The notes beneath the pieces were generated by a model, which was not told the DNA's origin, searched no databases, and worked only from the letters and a program-made list of their open reading frames with translations. Shown here one piece after another: positions 51,575-61,384 of a DNA stretch of 64,000 nt. Every line of letters starts with the position of its first letter. Position 1 is the stretch's first letter. This stretch comes from Peptoniphilus ovalis (GTDB lineage Bacteria; Bacillota; Clostridia; Tissierellales; Peptoniphilaceae). Made by a program: the position numbers and the translations under genes. Location of the stretch: positions 62,001-126,000 of the forward strand of contig NZ_JAHLQO010000005.1 in NCBI RefSeq assembly GCF_018919265.1, given 5' to 3'.

Positions 51575-52801
51575 ATGGGAGAAAGAATAGTTTTAGAGTT
51601 TGGTATGTTTGAAACTCTACTTCTCGCAGTAATTGGGATTTATTTAGGGGATTTCCTAAGAAAAAAGTTTCCATTTCTAGTTAAGTATTGTCTACCTTCA
51701 GCTGTTGTTGGTGGAACTATAATTTCAATTATTACAATGATTTTATACTACGCAGGAATTATGGAACCTAATTTTGATTTCAAAACAGTTAATACGCTAT
51801 TTTATTGTTTATTCTTTGCAGCAAGTGGTGCTGCAGCAAGTTTAGCACTTTTAAAACAAGGTGGTAAATTAGTTATTATTTTTGCAGTTTTAGCTGCATT
51901 ATTAGCTGCTTGTCAAAATGCCGTTGCAATTGGTGTAGGTAATGCTATAGGAGTTCACCCACTAATTTCAATGATGACTGGTTCAATTCCAATGACTGGT
52001 GGTCATGGTAATGCTGCAAGTTTTGCTCCAATCGCTGTTGATGCTGGACAACCTGCTGCAATGGAAGTTGCAATTGCAGCTGCTACTTTTGGTCTTATCG
52101 CAGGTTCACTTATTGGTGGTCCTTACGGTAACTTCTTAGTTAAGAAATTCGGATTTGAAGATCCTGAATTAGATAATTCTTCAAATACTATTATGGATAC
52201 TGCAAAAGAAGTATTTATGAACAAAGGTCAAATGCTTTCTGCAGTAAATATGCTTGTACTAGCATGTGGTATTGGACAATTATTCTTCTTAGCACTTAAA
52301 CAAACAGGAGCTAATATTCCAATTCACGTTTGTTGTATGCTTGGTGGTATTCTTGTTAGACTTTTCCTAGACAAAACTGGAAAAGTTAACGAAAGTCTTT
52401 TAGAAGCAATTGATACAGTTGGTGACTTCTCACTAGCACTATTTGTTTCTATGTCAATTGTAAGTATGAAGTTATGGCAACTAGCTGATTTAGGACCACA
52501 ATTACTTGTACTTCTAGCAGCTCAAGTTGTATTAATTCTAATCTTCACATACTTCTTGACATTTAGACTACTTGGAAAGAACTACGATGCTGCAGTTATG
52601 GCAGTAGGTCACTTAGGATTTGGTACTGGTGCAGTTCCAGTTTCAATGACTACTATGAAAACTGTTTGTGACAAATACAGATATTCAAAACTTGCATTTT
52701 TTGTAGTACCTGTTATAGGTGGATTTATTTCCAACCTATCAAATGCACTAATCATCACTAAATTCTTAGACATTGCTATGAAAATGGGCGCAGGTATGTA
52801 A
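51575..52801 (+). CDS. gltS: Sodium/glutamate symporter
   Basis: 408 residues, about ten to twelve helices plus re-entrant loops. The family loop GSIPMTGGHGNAASFAPIA and its second-half counterpart VGHLGFGTGAVPVSMTTM are both present, the inverted-repeat signature of GltS. Imports glutamate with Na+. Fits a glutamate-fermenting anaerobe that also makes a Na+ gradient by decarboxylation. Own consensus promoter, AGGAGGAG ribosome site and terminator. Confidence 0.95.
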   Translation: MGERIVLEFGMFETLLLAVIGIYLGDFLRKKFPFLVKYCLPSAVVGGTIISIITMILYYAGIMEPNFDFKTVNTLFYCLFFAASGAAASLALLKQGGKLVIIFAVLAALLAACQNAVAIGVGNAIGVHPLISMMTGSIPMTGGHGNAASFAPIAVDAGQPAAMEVAIAAATFGLIAGSLIGGPYGNFLVKKFGFEDPELDNSSNTIMDTAKEVFMNKGQMLSAVNMLVLACGIGQLFFLALKQTGANIPIHVCCMLGGILVRLFLDKTGKVNESLLEAIDTVGDFSLALFVSMSIVSMKLWQLADLGPQLLVLLAAQVVLILIFTYFLTFRLLGKNYDAAVMAVGHLGFGTGAVPVSMTTMKTVCDKYRYSKLAFFVVPVIGGFISNLSNALIITKFLDIAMKMGAGM

Positions 52802-52805
52802 AAAA

Positions 52806-52836
52806 TAAGAGCTATGCATTGCATGGCTCTATTTTT
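52806..52836 (+). terminator. Terminator of gltS
   Basis: 10-bp stem AGAGCTATGC/GCATGGCTCT with one mismatch, ATT loop, then five T. Confidence 0.9.
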
Positions 52837-52842
52837 GTGCAT

Positions 52843-52868
52843 AAAAAAAGAGCAGCTTTCACTGCCCT
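52843..52868 (-). terminator. Terminator of the aldehyde dehydrogenase gene
   Basis: On the minus strand AGGGCAG-TGAAAG-CTGCTCT, one mismatch, followed by seven T. Confidence 0.88.
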
Positions 52869-52879
52869 TAAATTTATTA

Positions 52880-54364
52880 TCAATATAATCCAGTTGGTTT
52901 TTCTGAAGTGTTGATAAATATATTTTTAACTTGTGAATAAGCATCAAGCATCATCTTGTGATTTTCTCTACCTATTCCTGATTTTTTATATCCGCCAAAT
53001 GGAGCTCCTGCTGGAAGCTCGTTATAAGTGTTAACCCAAACTCTTCCTGTTTCTATACTTCTTGCAACTCTTATTGCTTTATTTATATCCTTAGTCCAAA
53101 CAGCTCCTGCAAGACCATATTCAGAATCATTTGCCATGTCAATTACTTCTTGTTCGTCTTTGAACTTAATAACTACAGCAACTGGTCCAAAAATTTCTTC
53201 TCTTGCAACTTTCATGTCGTTATTTGCATTTGTCACAAGTGTTGGAAGTGTGAAGTATCCATTTTCTGTTCCATTTTCAGTAGCCTTTTCTCCACCTACT
53301 GCTATTTCAGCGCCTTCTTCTTTTGCAATCTCAATATATTTTAAAACTTTTTCAGTTTGAGATTTATTTACCTGTGCACCAACTTGAGTATCTTCCTCCC
53401 AAGGTAATCCTACTTTAATTTCTTGGAATTTCTTTACAGCTTTTTCTACGAATTCATCATAAATATCTTCGTGAACAAATACTCTTGAACCTGCTGAACA
53501 TACTTGTCCTTGATTAAATAAAATACCCATAGCAAGTCCATCTATTGCCAAATCCATATCGCAATCATCAAAGAAGATATTTGCTGACTTACCACCAAGT
53601 TCAAGTGTAGCTGGTATTAAACTTTGAGCTGCTGCTTCTGCAATTTTATATCCAACTTCAGTTGATCCTGTAAATGCAAGTTTTGATAATTTCTTGTGAT
53701 GTTGTAAATATTCCCCGGCTTTTGAGCCTGATCCTGTAATTACATTTACAACTCCCTTAGGAATTACATCTTTAACTAACTTCATAAATTCAAGAAGTGA
53801 AAGTGAAGTTGAAGAAGATGGTTTAATGACAACTGCATCTCCTGCAGCAATAGCTGGAGATAATTTCCAAGCAGCCATTAAGAATGGAAAGTTCCAAGGA
53901 ATAATTTGTCCAACAACTCCAAGAGGTTCACGTAACACAATGGAAAGTGTGTTTTCATCAATTGCATTTGCACTTCCCTCTTCTGCTAAAATCGCTCCTG
54001 CAAAATATCTGAAATGTTCTGATGCAAGTGGGATATCGACATTTAAAGTTTCTCTAATTGGTTTACCATTGTCAATTGTTTCAACCATTGCAAGATGCTT
54101 TGCATTTTCATCTATAATATCTGCAATTTTGTTTAAAATTTCAGCTCTTTCATATTTTGTAGTCTTTTTAAATTCTTTAAAGCCTTCCCATGCAGCCTCA
54201 ACAGCTTTGTCTACGTCCTTTTCGCTGGCTTGAGCAATTTTTGCAATAAATTCACCATCTGCTGGGCAATATGTCTCTAAAGTTTCTCCATTTTCAGCTT
54301 CGACGAATTCTCCGCCTATAAATAATTTATATTCTTTATCTAGATTAATATCTGGTCTACTCAT
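52880..54364 (-). CDS. NAD(P)+-dependent aldehyde dehydrogenase (class 1/2 type)
   Basis: 494 residues. Cofactor-binding IPWNFPFLMAAWKLSPAIAAGD and FTGSTEVGYKIAEAA, catalytic Glu in LELGGKSANIFF, catalytic Cys in NQGQVCSAGSRVF, and PFGGYKKSGIGRENH near the end. Full length for betaine-aldehyde, lactaldehyde or acetaldehyde dehydrogenases that yield free acids. Monocistronic. The substrate cannot be read; an aldehyde escaping the BMC is one option. Confidence 0.92.
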   Translation of the reverse strand: MSRPDINLDKEYKLFIGGEFVEAENGETLETYCPADGEFIAKIAQASEKDVDKAVEAAWEGFKEFKKTTKYERAEILNKIADIIDENAKHLAMVETIDNGKPIRETLNVDIPLASEHFRYFAGAILAEEGSANAIDENTLSIVLREPLGVVGQIIPWNFPFLMAAWKLSPAIAAGDAVVIKPSSSTSLSLLEFMKLVKDVIPKGVVNVITGSGSKAGEYLQHHKKLSKLAFTGSTEVGYKIAEAAAQSLIPATLELGGKSANIFFDDCDMDLAIDGLAMGILFNQGQVCSAGSRVFVHEDIYDEFVEKAVKKFQEIKVGLPWEEDTQVGAQVNKSQTEKVLKYIEIAKEEGAEIAVGGEKATENGTENGYFTLPTLVTNANNDMKVAREEIFGPVAVVIKFKDEQEVIDMANDSEYGLAGAVWTKDINKAIRVARSIETGRVWVNTYNELPAGAPFGGYKKSGIGRENHKMMLDAYSQVKNIFINTSEKPTGLY

Positions 54365-54462
54365 AGTTCTCCCCTTTCTAAAATTAGTACAATACTTTAC
54401 CGTGCAATAGCACTCACTAATATATTACCCTAGGAGAATATTTTGAAACTTTCATGTTTAAA

Positions 54463-54930
54463 TTATGAGTCCCGTTTAACAAATAAAATCTTCTCGTTTT
54501 TCTCATCAATTAAAAGACCAATGAAGTTTGCAAATCTATAATCAGTTGTTTGTTTAAAATAAACCGCATCATAATTTTCAATTTCTGTATCAAAACCTCT
54601 GTCTTTTAAAACATTTATGCAGGAATCAATAGCTTCGTATTCTTTAGATCCTTCTAATACTTCATAATCTTTTAAATCATTTTCAATTCTTTTTATCTCT
54701 TCTGCATCTGCTCCGAGTAAAATCGCAGCCTCGCCATCTCCATGAAAGCTTGGCTCTTTTTTAATTTCTTTTATTCTATAAACTTCTTTTGATAGAGTTA
54801 CTCCAAATTCATTTTCCACTTCTTTGACAGCCTGCTCTCTATTATCAGACAGTAAAAATAAAATAGGAATTGAAATTACTGCTGCAAATATCATTATTAA
54901 AATAATTTTCTTATATTTTTTATCACTCAT
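54463..54930 (-). CDS. Membrane-anchored hypothetical protein
   Basis: 155 residues: cytoplasmic KKYKK start, one helix (about 9-28), then a soluble outer domain, acidic at first and with an alpha/beta pattern (DYEVLEGSKEYEAIDSCINVLKDRGFDTEIENYDAVYFKQ). Not recognised. Overlaps the end of the Xre gene by eight bases, so co-expressed with it and the DUF2975 protein. Confidence 0.7.
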   Translation of the reverse strand: MSDKKYKKIILIMIFAAVISIPILFLLSDNREQAVKEVENEFGVTLSKEVYRIKEIKKEPSFHGDGEAAILLGADAEEIKRIENDLKDYEVLEGSKEYEAIDSCINVLKDRGFDTEIENYDAVYFKQTTDYRFANFIGLLIDEKNEKILFVKRDS

Positions 54931-55138
54931 CTTCTGCCTCGTATCTTAAAATATCTCCAACATCACAATTTAAAACTCTGCAAATTTCTGAAAGAGTAGA
55001 AAACCTAATGGCTTTTGCTTTATTTGTCTTTAAAATAGAAAGATTAGAAATTGTGATACCTACTTTTTCCGAAAGCTCTGTAAGACTCATCTTATTCTTT
55101 GCAAGTTCAACATCTAAATCAACAATTATTTTTCCCAT
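54923..55138 (-). CDS. Small Xre-family regulator (YozG-like)
   Basis: 71-residue HTH_3/Xre protein: LAKNKMSLTELSEKVGITISNLSILKTNKAKAIRFSTLSEICRVLNCDVGDIL spans the five-helix domain. It belongs to the very short Xre type that accompanies DUF2975 membrane proteins, as here. Seven bp after that gene. Probably binds the promoter of its own cluster. Confidence 0.92.
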   Translation of the reverse strand: MGKIIVDLDVELAKNKMSLTELSEKVGITISNLSILKTNKAKAIRFSTLSEICRVLNCDVGDILRYEAEDE

Positions 55139-55145
55139 AGCGACC

Positions 55146-55628
55146 TCATATAGTTAGTTCGTTTTCTTCTTTTAGCACAATTCCTTCTTTGATTAAATCA
55201 GAGAGAAGTAAAAAAACTTGTGCAAAAAGCATTGCAATAATACAAACACCAAAGAAAAGAATATTTGTAATAGATCCATCGAGATTAAAACTTGTGTAAA
55301 TTATTGCTAAAATTGAAAGAATAAAAATACCAATAAAAGCAAGAGAAATCAATTGAAGTTTCAAAAGCATTTTATTTACAAAAATCTCGCCTTTGCCATA
55401 ATCAAATAGTGCAAAAATACCTATGACAATTGCTATGATTAAACTTAAAACCATTAACTCGCATAGCACAAGCATTGGATAGTACATATTTTCAAACATT
55501 GGATACATCTCTCTTGTCAAATTTGCAAACTTAAAAACACCAAAACCTGATGCAGCTAAAACAAAAACAGCAAGAATTAAAAGAGTACCAATAAACTTAA
55601 CTCTAAAACTTTTCATAATAACCTCCAA
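55146..55628 (-). CDS. DUF2975-like membrane protein
   Basis: 160 residues, four helices (about 9-28, 45-70, 88-110, 120-145). The topology, length and its pairing with a 71-residue Xre regulator are those of DUF2975. Function unknown. An upstream GTG/ATG pair gives MEVIMKSF; the ATG with AATAACCTCC-complement spacing could move the start by four codons. Confidence 0.75.
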   Translation of the reverse strand: MEVIMKSFRVKFIGTLLILAVFVLAASGFGVFKFANLTREMYPMFENMYYPMLVLCELMVLSLIIAIVIGIFALFDYGKGEIFVNKMLLKLQLISLAFIGIFILSILAIIYTSFNLDGSITNILFFGVCIIAMLFAQVFLLLSDLIKEGIVLKEENELTI

Positions 55629-55694
55629 GATTATTATATAATTATTTTATTAAAAATCAATATATTTTTATTGTTTTTCGATAAAAATATAAAT

Positions 55695-55720
55695 TAAAAA
55701 AAGCAGGCCTTAACCTGCTA
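55695..55720 (-). terminator. Terminator of the efflux operon
   Basis: On the minus strand AGCAGG-TTAAGG-CCTGCT followed by T7. Confidence 0.92.
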
Positions 55721-55725
55721 AATTA

Positions 55726-56979
55726 TTATTCATATCTTAATGCTTCTATTGGATCCATCTTCGCTGCTTTATTTGCTGGATAGTATCCAAAGAAAATTCC
55801 AATTAACATAGAAAATCCTACTGCTATTACAATTGATACAATGGATGGAAATGTTGGTGTTTTTAAAAGTTTTGAACCAATATATCCTATTGTTGTTCCC
55901 AAAACTATTCCAAAAAATCCACCGATGATACATATTATAATGGATTCAATTATAAATTGCTTTCGTATATCTCCCTTTGTCGCTCCAAGTGCCTTTCTAA
56001 TTCCTATTTCTCTAGTTCTTTCTGTTACTGAAACTAAAAGTATATTCATTACTCCAATTCCACCTACTAATAGTGAGATTGCAGCTATAGCAGCTATGGC
56101 TACTTGTATTGAACTCATTGCTGAATTCATTTGTGAGATTTGACTCTTTGCAGATTGAAATTTTACATCTGCTCTAGGATTATCTTTGTAATATTTTTCC
56201 TTTATATTGTCTACGATTTTTTTTGATTCTTCTTCTATTGTTTCTGAGTTTATAAGTGTCGCCATAATTCCTTGATAAGAAACTCTAGGTTCATTTAAAA
56301 ATTCTCTATCACCAGTTGTTCTAGGTATATAAATTTGATACATTCCTCCTGTAAGTGATTGTCCACCTATTTGAACATCTTCATATTTATAAACTCCAAC
56401 TATTGTAAAGACAACGAGTTTCCCATTTACCTCAAGTTTTGCTTCTTTTCCCAAAACTTCAGAAGCATTTGTCTTGTAAACTTTTTCTACAACTTTATCT
56501 GGAATAACTGCAACGGGTTTTGCTCTTTGAATATCTTCTTCTTTAAGAAATCTTCCCGCAAGCATTTTTACTTTATTTATATTTTTCAAGCCTTCTGATG
56601 TGGCAGTTACAGTTATGTTTTCTTTGTTTCTGCCTTCTTTAATTGTCCCTGCTCCTCCAGCACCTTCATAAACTAAATCATCTATTACAATTCCCTTTAA
56701 ACTTTCGAAATAATTTACTATATTTTCTGTAAATAAATCGGAATCTCTGAGGTTTCCATCATCAAATTCACTGTCTTTATTTGTGACATAAAAGTAAACT
56801 GAAGTGTTCCCTATTGATTCAAAAGCAGAGTTTACAGATTTTGTTAGAGACCTACCTATTGTTGTAATTCCAATTACTGATCCAATACCTATAATTATTC
56901 CAAGCATAGTGAGAAAGGATCTTAATTTATTTGATTTAAGGCCTTCAAGAGAAAGCTTTATAGTTTCCATTAAATCCAT
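55726..56979 (-). CDS. MacB/FtsX-type efflux permease (YknZ-like)
   Basis: 417 residues. N-terminal helix LKSNKLRSFLTMLGIIIGIGSVI, a large extracytoplasmic MacB-type core (about 45-280), then three helices with the FtsX signature SVTERTREIGIRKALGATKGDIRKQFIIESI and the ending KMDPIEALRYE. Mechanotransmission-type exporter with the ATPase and adaptor upstream. Starts exactly at the stop of the ATPase. Confidence 0.93.
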   Translation of the reverse strand: MDLMETIKLSLEGLKSNKLRSFLTMLGIIIGIGSVIGITTIGRSLTKSVNSAFESIGNTSVYFYVTNKDSEFDDGNLRDSDLFTENIVNYFESLKGIVIDDLVYEGAGGAGTIKEGRNKENITVTATSEGLKNINKVKMLAGRFLKEEDIQRAKPVAVIPDKVVEKVYKTNASEVLGKEAKLEVNGKLVVFTIVGVYKYEDVQIGGQSLTGGMYQIYIPRTTGDREFLNEPRVSYQGIMATLINSETIEEESKKIVDNIKEKYYKDNPRADVKFQSAKSQISQMNSAMSSIQVAIAAIAAISLLVGGIGVMNILLVSVTERTREIGIRKALGATKGDIRKQFIIESIIICIIGGFFGIVLGTTIGYIGSKLLKTPTFPSIVSIVIAVGFSMLIGIFFGYYPANKAAKMDPIEALRYE

Positions 56980-57662
56980 TAAACTTCCTCCAATTTTCCA
57001 TCAGCCATTTTATAAATTCTAGATGCTTCCTCTGCAAGCTCTAAGTTGTGAGTAATTATAATTATTGTCCTCTTTTCAACTTCATTTAATTTGTGAAATA
57101 AATCCATTACATTTCGACCAGTTCTTGAATCTAAGGCTCCCGTTGGCTCATCTGCAAGGATAATGTCTGGATTGTTTGCCATAGAACGAGCTATTGCAAC
57201 TCTCTGCTTTTGTCCACCTGAAAGTTCATTTGGAAGATGGTCCATTCTCTCTTCCATCTCCACAATTTTTAAAAGTTCTTTAGCTCTTTCAGTTCTCTCT
57301 TTTTTTGGAACTCCAGCATATGTCATAGGAAGTTCAACATTCTTAATAGAGTTTGATCTTGCAATTAAGTTAAAGTTTTGAAAAACAAAACCAATCTTTT
57401 TAGATCTATAGTTAGAAAGTTCTGCATCTGAAAGTGTTGAGATGTCAGTCCCATTTAATTCGTAATACCCTTCAGTTTGTCTGTCAAGAAGTCCAATAAT
57501 ATTCATAAGAGTGGATTTTCCGGAACCAGACTGTCCAACAACTGCCACAAATTCTCCATCATTTACACTAAAATCAATTCCGTGCAATATTTCAAGTTCA
57601 TTGGGCTTTCCTATATTGTAAGACTTTTTGATTCCCGTCATCTTTATTAAACTATTTTTCAT
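56979..57662 (-). CDS. MacB/LolD-type ABC ATPase (YknY-like)
   Basis: 227 residues. Walker [13 protein letters not shown], signature [15 protein letters not shown], Walker [17 protein letters not shown], switch [22 protein letters not shown] marks the MacB/LolD class. Translationally coupled on both sides. Confidence 0.96.
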   Translation of the reverse strand: MKNSLIKMTGIKKSYNIGKPNELEILHGIDFSVNDGEFVAVVGQSGSGKSTLMNIIGLLDRQTEGYYELNGTDISTLSDAELSNYRSKKIGFVFQNFNLIARSNSIKNVELPMTYAGVPKKERTERAKELLKIVEMEERMDHLPNELSGGQKQRVAIARSMANNPDIILADEPTGALDSRTGRNVMDLFHKLNEVEKRTIIIITHNLELAEEASRIYKMADGKLEEV

Positions 57663-59829
57663 TTGTAGCCTCTTGTGACTCTACAATTTTTAAAACAGTG
57701 CCTTCGCCGTATCCACCTGCTGATGTTAAGACTTTTAAGTCATCCTTTAAGCCTTTGCCTGAAATTGCTGTTTCAACATCATTGGAAATGCCTGAAGTTA
57801 CTTCAATTTTTTTAGTTTCATATTTATTTTTTCCAATATCATCAAGAGCTAGGACATATTTTTTGCCATCTCTTTCAAAGATTGCATCTGTTGGCACTTT
57901 AAATGTGTCCTTAACTTGTGAAAGGATATATTTTACTCTCAAAGTCATTCCCGGAGAAAGTTTATCTAAATTTGTAGAATTGTCATCTAGTTCGACAACT
58001 GTCTTGTAATAAACTTCGCCGCTCTTATTGTCTGCACTTGCCTTTACAGGAACTGGGTCAATTGAAATTACTTTTCCCTTAAAAGTTTCTCCTAATACTG
58101 AATCTGAAGTGATTTCAACTTCTGTTCCAACTTTAATACTATTTCTATCGTATTCTTTGACTTGTGATTCAATTCTAAGAGTGTTTACTGTTTCAATTTT
58201 TGCAACAGGTCCTGTTGGAACTTCTCCTTCTTTTGCATTTAGTTCTGTAATTGTTCCATCAGCAGTTGCTCTAATTAATGTTTTGTCTAATTCTTCTGTT
58301 AGGTTTGCAATTTCAACATTGTCAACATTATTTGCATTTGCTCTAGTTGTATTTAAATTGTCAGATAAACTTGAAATTTCATTATCAACTTGCTTTTTAG
58401 TTGCTTCTAATGTAACAAGTGCCGCATCGTAATTATTCTTTGCAACTTCAACATTTTTTTCCAATGTTTTTAGTTGATCTTCTCTAGATTTTTGAGATTT
58501 TAAACTCTTGTCAGCATCAGCTTGCAAATCTTCTCTAGCTTTTTCAAGTTCTAACTTTGCTGTTTCTATATTTTTTGATTGATTTTCAAGTTCTTTTTCA
58601 AGAGATTCTGCTTCTTGTTCATATTTAGCTTGATCTGATTTTGCATTTCCAAGTTCTTCTGAAACCTTATTCATTCTGATTTCTATTTCGTTTTGCTCCA
58701 TAGTAATTCTGTTAATATTCGCATTGGCAGAATTTTTAATTTTATCTAAATTTAGATTATTAATTTTATTTTGATTTTCAATTATTTTTACTGGAATTTC
58801 ATTACTGCGATTTTCTATTTGAGTTTTAGTAATTTTCTTATTACTAATATCATCTTCTAATAATTTTCTTCTAATAGAATCTGATTCAGAATTTAATAGG
58901 ACTTTTAATTTATCTATTTCCTTTTCTAACTGGAGCTTATCAGAGTCTATTTTTTCTTTTTCTGCAGTCAAGCTGTTTATATTAGTTTGTAACTCGCTAA
59001 GCTTTGATTGAGCATCGGCTAATCTTTCTTGTTCTTCTTTTAATTGAATTCCTTTCTCTGTTGAAAGTCTCTTTAAATTATCAACTTCATTTTGTAAGCT
59101 ATTTTTTTGTCTACTCTTATCAATTGCCATCGCTCTTTTTTCTGCTGCTTCATTTACATTTTTGTCAATGTCTTCTTTTTGTTGTTTATATCTCAAGTTT
59201 TGAGCTTCTTCTTGATAAGCTGCGGCTTCTCTGGAGCTTCTTTCTGCAACAACCCCTTCATTGTATCTTTCATCTAAGCTTCTCTTATAGTCATCATAAT
59301 TTTTTTGTGCAAGAAGATATTGATCAAGTGCACTAGTAACAGCATTTTGTGCAGAAACTAAGGCTTGATTATTACCTGAATCTCTTCCACTAATTGCTTC
59401 TGAAAGTCTTTTCTTAGCAGCAGAAATTTGTGAAGAAATGTTTTTGTCAGTTGCTGCTTTTTGAGCCTTTCTAGAATCAAGTTGTTGTCTAATACTTGAT
59501 GAATCTAGTTCTCCAATTATATCTCCACGCTTTACCTCATCTCCGACTTTTACAGATAAATTCACAACTGGAAGAGATTTCTCTGCAAAAACATCAACAG
59601 AACTTGATGGCACTGCCTTTCCCTTTTCGCTTATTGCATTAGTTACATCTCCTTTTTTAAGAGATACAACTTGATTTGACGAAATTGTCGAAGCATCTCC
59701 TCTACCAAAGGCTGATGAAATTACATTAAAAATTCCAAACAAAAATATTATTGCAAGAATGGCAGCAATAACCATACTTATTTTATTTTTAAATATTAAA
59801 TTTTTCGCATTCAAAAAAAATTTTTTCAT
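57652..59829 (-). CDS. Extra-long membrane fusion (adaptor) protein, YknX/HlyD family
   Basis: 725 residues from the ATG at 59829, which follows GGAGGGTTTTA; an in-frame start 93 nt upstream lacks a site. One N-terminal helix (about 15-38), first half-lipoyl VNLSVKVGDEVKRGDIIGELDSS, then a coiled coil of over 350 residues (about 120-520), second half-lipoyl with ADGTITELNAKEGEVPTGP, and beta-barrel domain (SPGMTLRVKY). Usual YknX/MacA proteins are near 380 residues, so the hairpin is unusually long. Part of YknXYZ-like efflux. Confidence 0.9.
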   Translation of the reverse strand: MKKFFLNAKNLIFKNKISMVIAAILAIIFLFGIFNVISSAFGRGDASTISSNQVVSLKKGDVTNAISEKGKAVPSSSVDVFAEKSLPVVNLSVKVGDEVKRGDIIGELDSSSIRQQLDSRKAQKAATDKNISSQISAAKKRLSEAISGRDSGNNQALVSAQNAVTSALDQYLLAQKNYDDYKRSLDERYNEGVVAERSSREAAAYQEEAQNLRYKQQKEDIDKNVNEAAEKRAMAIDKSRQKNSLQNEVDNLKRLSTEKGIQLKEEQERLADAQSKLSELQTNINSLTAEKEKIDSDKLQLEKEIDKLKVLLNSESDSIRRKLLEDDISNKKITKTQIENRSNEIPVKIIENQNKINNLNLDKIKNSANANINRITMEQNEIEIRMNKVSEELGNAKSDQAKYEQEAESLEKELENQSKNIETAKLELEKAREDLQADADKSLKSQKSREDQLKTLEKNVEVAKNNYDAALVTLEATKKQVDNEISSLSDNLNTTRANANNVDNVEIANLTEELDKTLIRATADGTITELNAKEGEVPTGPVAKIETVNTLRIESQVKEYDRNSIKVGTEVEITSDSVLGETFKGKVISIDPVPVKASADNKSGEVYYKTVVELDDNSTNLDKLSPGMTLRVKYILSQVKDTFKVPTDAIFERDGKKYVLALDDIGKNKYETKKIEVTSGISNDVETAISGKGLKDDLKVLTSAGGYGEGTVLKIVESQEATNEK

Positions 59830-59942
59830 TAAAACCCTCCAAACTACAATTATTATATAATATAAACTTAAAATTTTTATTACAAATAAATTACATTTAA
59901 TCATATTTATGTCAAATTTCATTTATTGCACTTCCAAATTAA

Positions 59943-59971
59943 TTGAATATATAAACTTTTCAATCTATAAT
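59943..59971 (+). promoter_or_regulatory. Promoter of the NhaC-type gene
   Basis: TTGAAT (59943-59948), 17-bp spacer, TATAAT (59966-59971). The leader would be only about 10 nt and begins close to the GAGAGGTG ribosome site. Confidence 0.6.
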
Positions 59972-59987
59972 TATAGAGAGGTGCCTT

Positions 59988-61301
59988 ATGCTTGAATACA
60001 TAATTTTAATTTTATTTATTTTGATTTTATTTGCCAGTGTAATCTTTAATCAGTCAATGATAATTGCACTTTTAATAAATTTAATTCTCTTAATCATTTA
60101 TGCCTTAATTAAAAAGTACAAGCCAAGAGAAATTTTAAATATGATTTACATTGGACTTAAAGATACAAAAACCATTTTAATAGTATTTTCTCTTATTGGA
60201 ATGATTACAGGAATTTGGAGACTTTCTGGAACAATTTCTTATATGATTTATTATGGAACTAGTTTTATTTCTCCAAAGTTTTTCTACGCAGGAGTTTTTA
60301 TATTTAACTCAATTATTTCCTTTTTAACTGGCACGAGTTTTGGAACAGCTTCCACTGCAGGTATAATTTGTATGTCAATTTCAAATGCAATGAATTTTAA
60401 TCCCTTTGTCACTGGTGGAGCAATTTTATCAGGCGCATTCTTTGGCGACAGATCATCCCCCATGTCTACATCAGCTCTTCTCGTTGCTACAATTACTGAA
60501 ACTAATATTTATATCAATTTAAAAAACATGTTTAAAACTTGTGTGATTCCGCTAATTCTAACAATAATTACTTTTCAAATTTTTAATTTTGGAATTGATG
60601 TAAATCTAAATATCAAAAGCATTAGTGCTATTGCTGATATTTTTAATTTTAATATCATGCTAATTATTCCAACAGTTTCTATAATTATACTTTCGATTTT
60701 AAAGCTAGATTTAAAAATAAATATGATTATTTCAATTTTGATTTCAATAATATTTGCAAAAGTATTTCAAAGCTCAAGTTATGGCGAAATTTTTAAAGCA
60801 CTTATCTTTGGATATCATATAGATTCTGCAGCTGGTGAGCTCATTAATGGTGGTGGACTAATTTCAATGATTAATATGCACTTAATCGTTGGAATTTCTT
60901 CAGGTTATTTTGGATTTTTTAAATACACAGATTTATTAAAAGATATTAAAAATAAGATTTCTAAAATCTTTGCAAAATCTCCTAATTTACTTGTAATGAG
61001 TATAATTTCTGTGATAATTTCAGTTTTTAGTTCCAATCAAACTCTTACAATTATGCTTAGCTATGAAATGGCTAGAGAAAGTTATAAGAGTCGAGAAGAA
61101 CTGGCACTAGATATGGAAAACTCTGCTGTTATGACTCCGATTTATATTCCTTGGAATATTGCAGGCAGAACTCCTATTGAAATGGTGGGAGCACCAGTTG
61201 GAGCACTTTACTTTTCCTTCTATCATCACTATATAATTTTAGTAAACACGATTTTTTCAATAGTTGAATTTATGAAAAACAAAAGTCTTTCAGAAAAATA
61301 A
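59988..61301 (+). CDS. NhaC-family Na+/H+ antiporter
   Basis: 437 residues, about eleven helices. TGTSFGTASTAGIICMSIS and GGAILSGAFFGDRSSPMSTSALLVA are the paired NhaC motifs with the ion-binding Asp in FFGDRSSP. Later VFSSNQTLTIMLSYEMARE and PWNIAGRTP fit the second half. May exchange Na+ for H+ or an organic anion couple (malate/lactate type relatives exist). Monocistronic. Confidence 0.88.
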   Translation: MLEYIILILFILILFASVIFNQSMIIALLINLILLIIYALIKKYKPREILNMIYIGLKDTKTILIVFSLIGMITGIWRLSGTISYMIYYGTSFISPKFFYAGVFIFNSIISFLTGTSFGTASTAGIICMSISNAMNFNPFVTGGAILSGAFFGDRSSPMSTSALLVATITETNIYINLKNMFKTCVIPLILTIITFQIFNFGIDVNLNIKSISAIADIFNFNIMLIIPTVSIIILSILKLDLKINMIISILISIIFAKVFQSSSYGEIFKALIFGYHIDSAAGELINGGGLISMINMHLIVGISSGYFGFFKYTDLLKDIKNKISKIFAKSPNLLVMSIISVIISVFSSNQTLTIMLSYEMARESYKSREELALDMENSAVMTPIYIPWNIAGRTPIEMVGAPVGALYFSFYHHYIILVNTIFSIVEFMKNKSLSEK

Positions 61302-61318
61302 TCTGAAAGGCTTTTTTA
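61284..61318 (+). terminator. Terminator overlapping the NhaC-type gene end
   Basis: 11-bp stem AGTCTTTCAGA/TCTGAAAGGCT with one G-T pair and a 7-nt loop containing the stop codon, then six T. Confidence 0.9.
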
Positions 61319-61384
61319 TTGACATAAAAATTAAATTTATTTATAATGAAATCAAATTCGACAGGCTGTCGAAAGGGAGATGTT

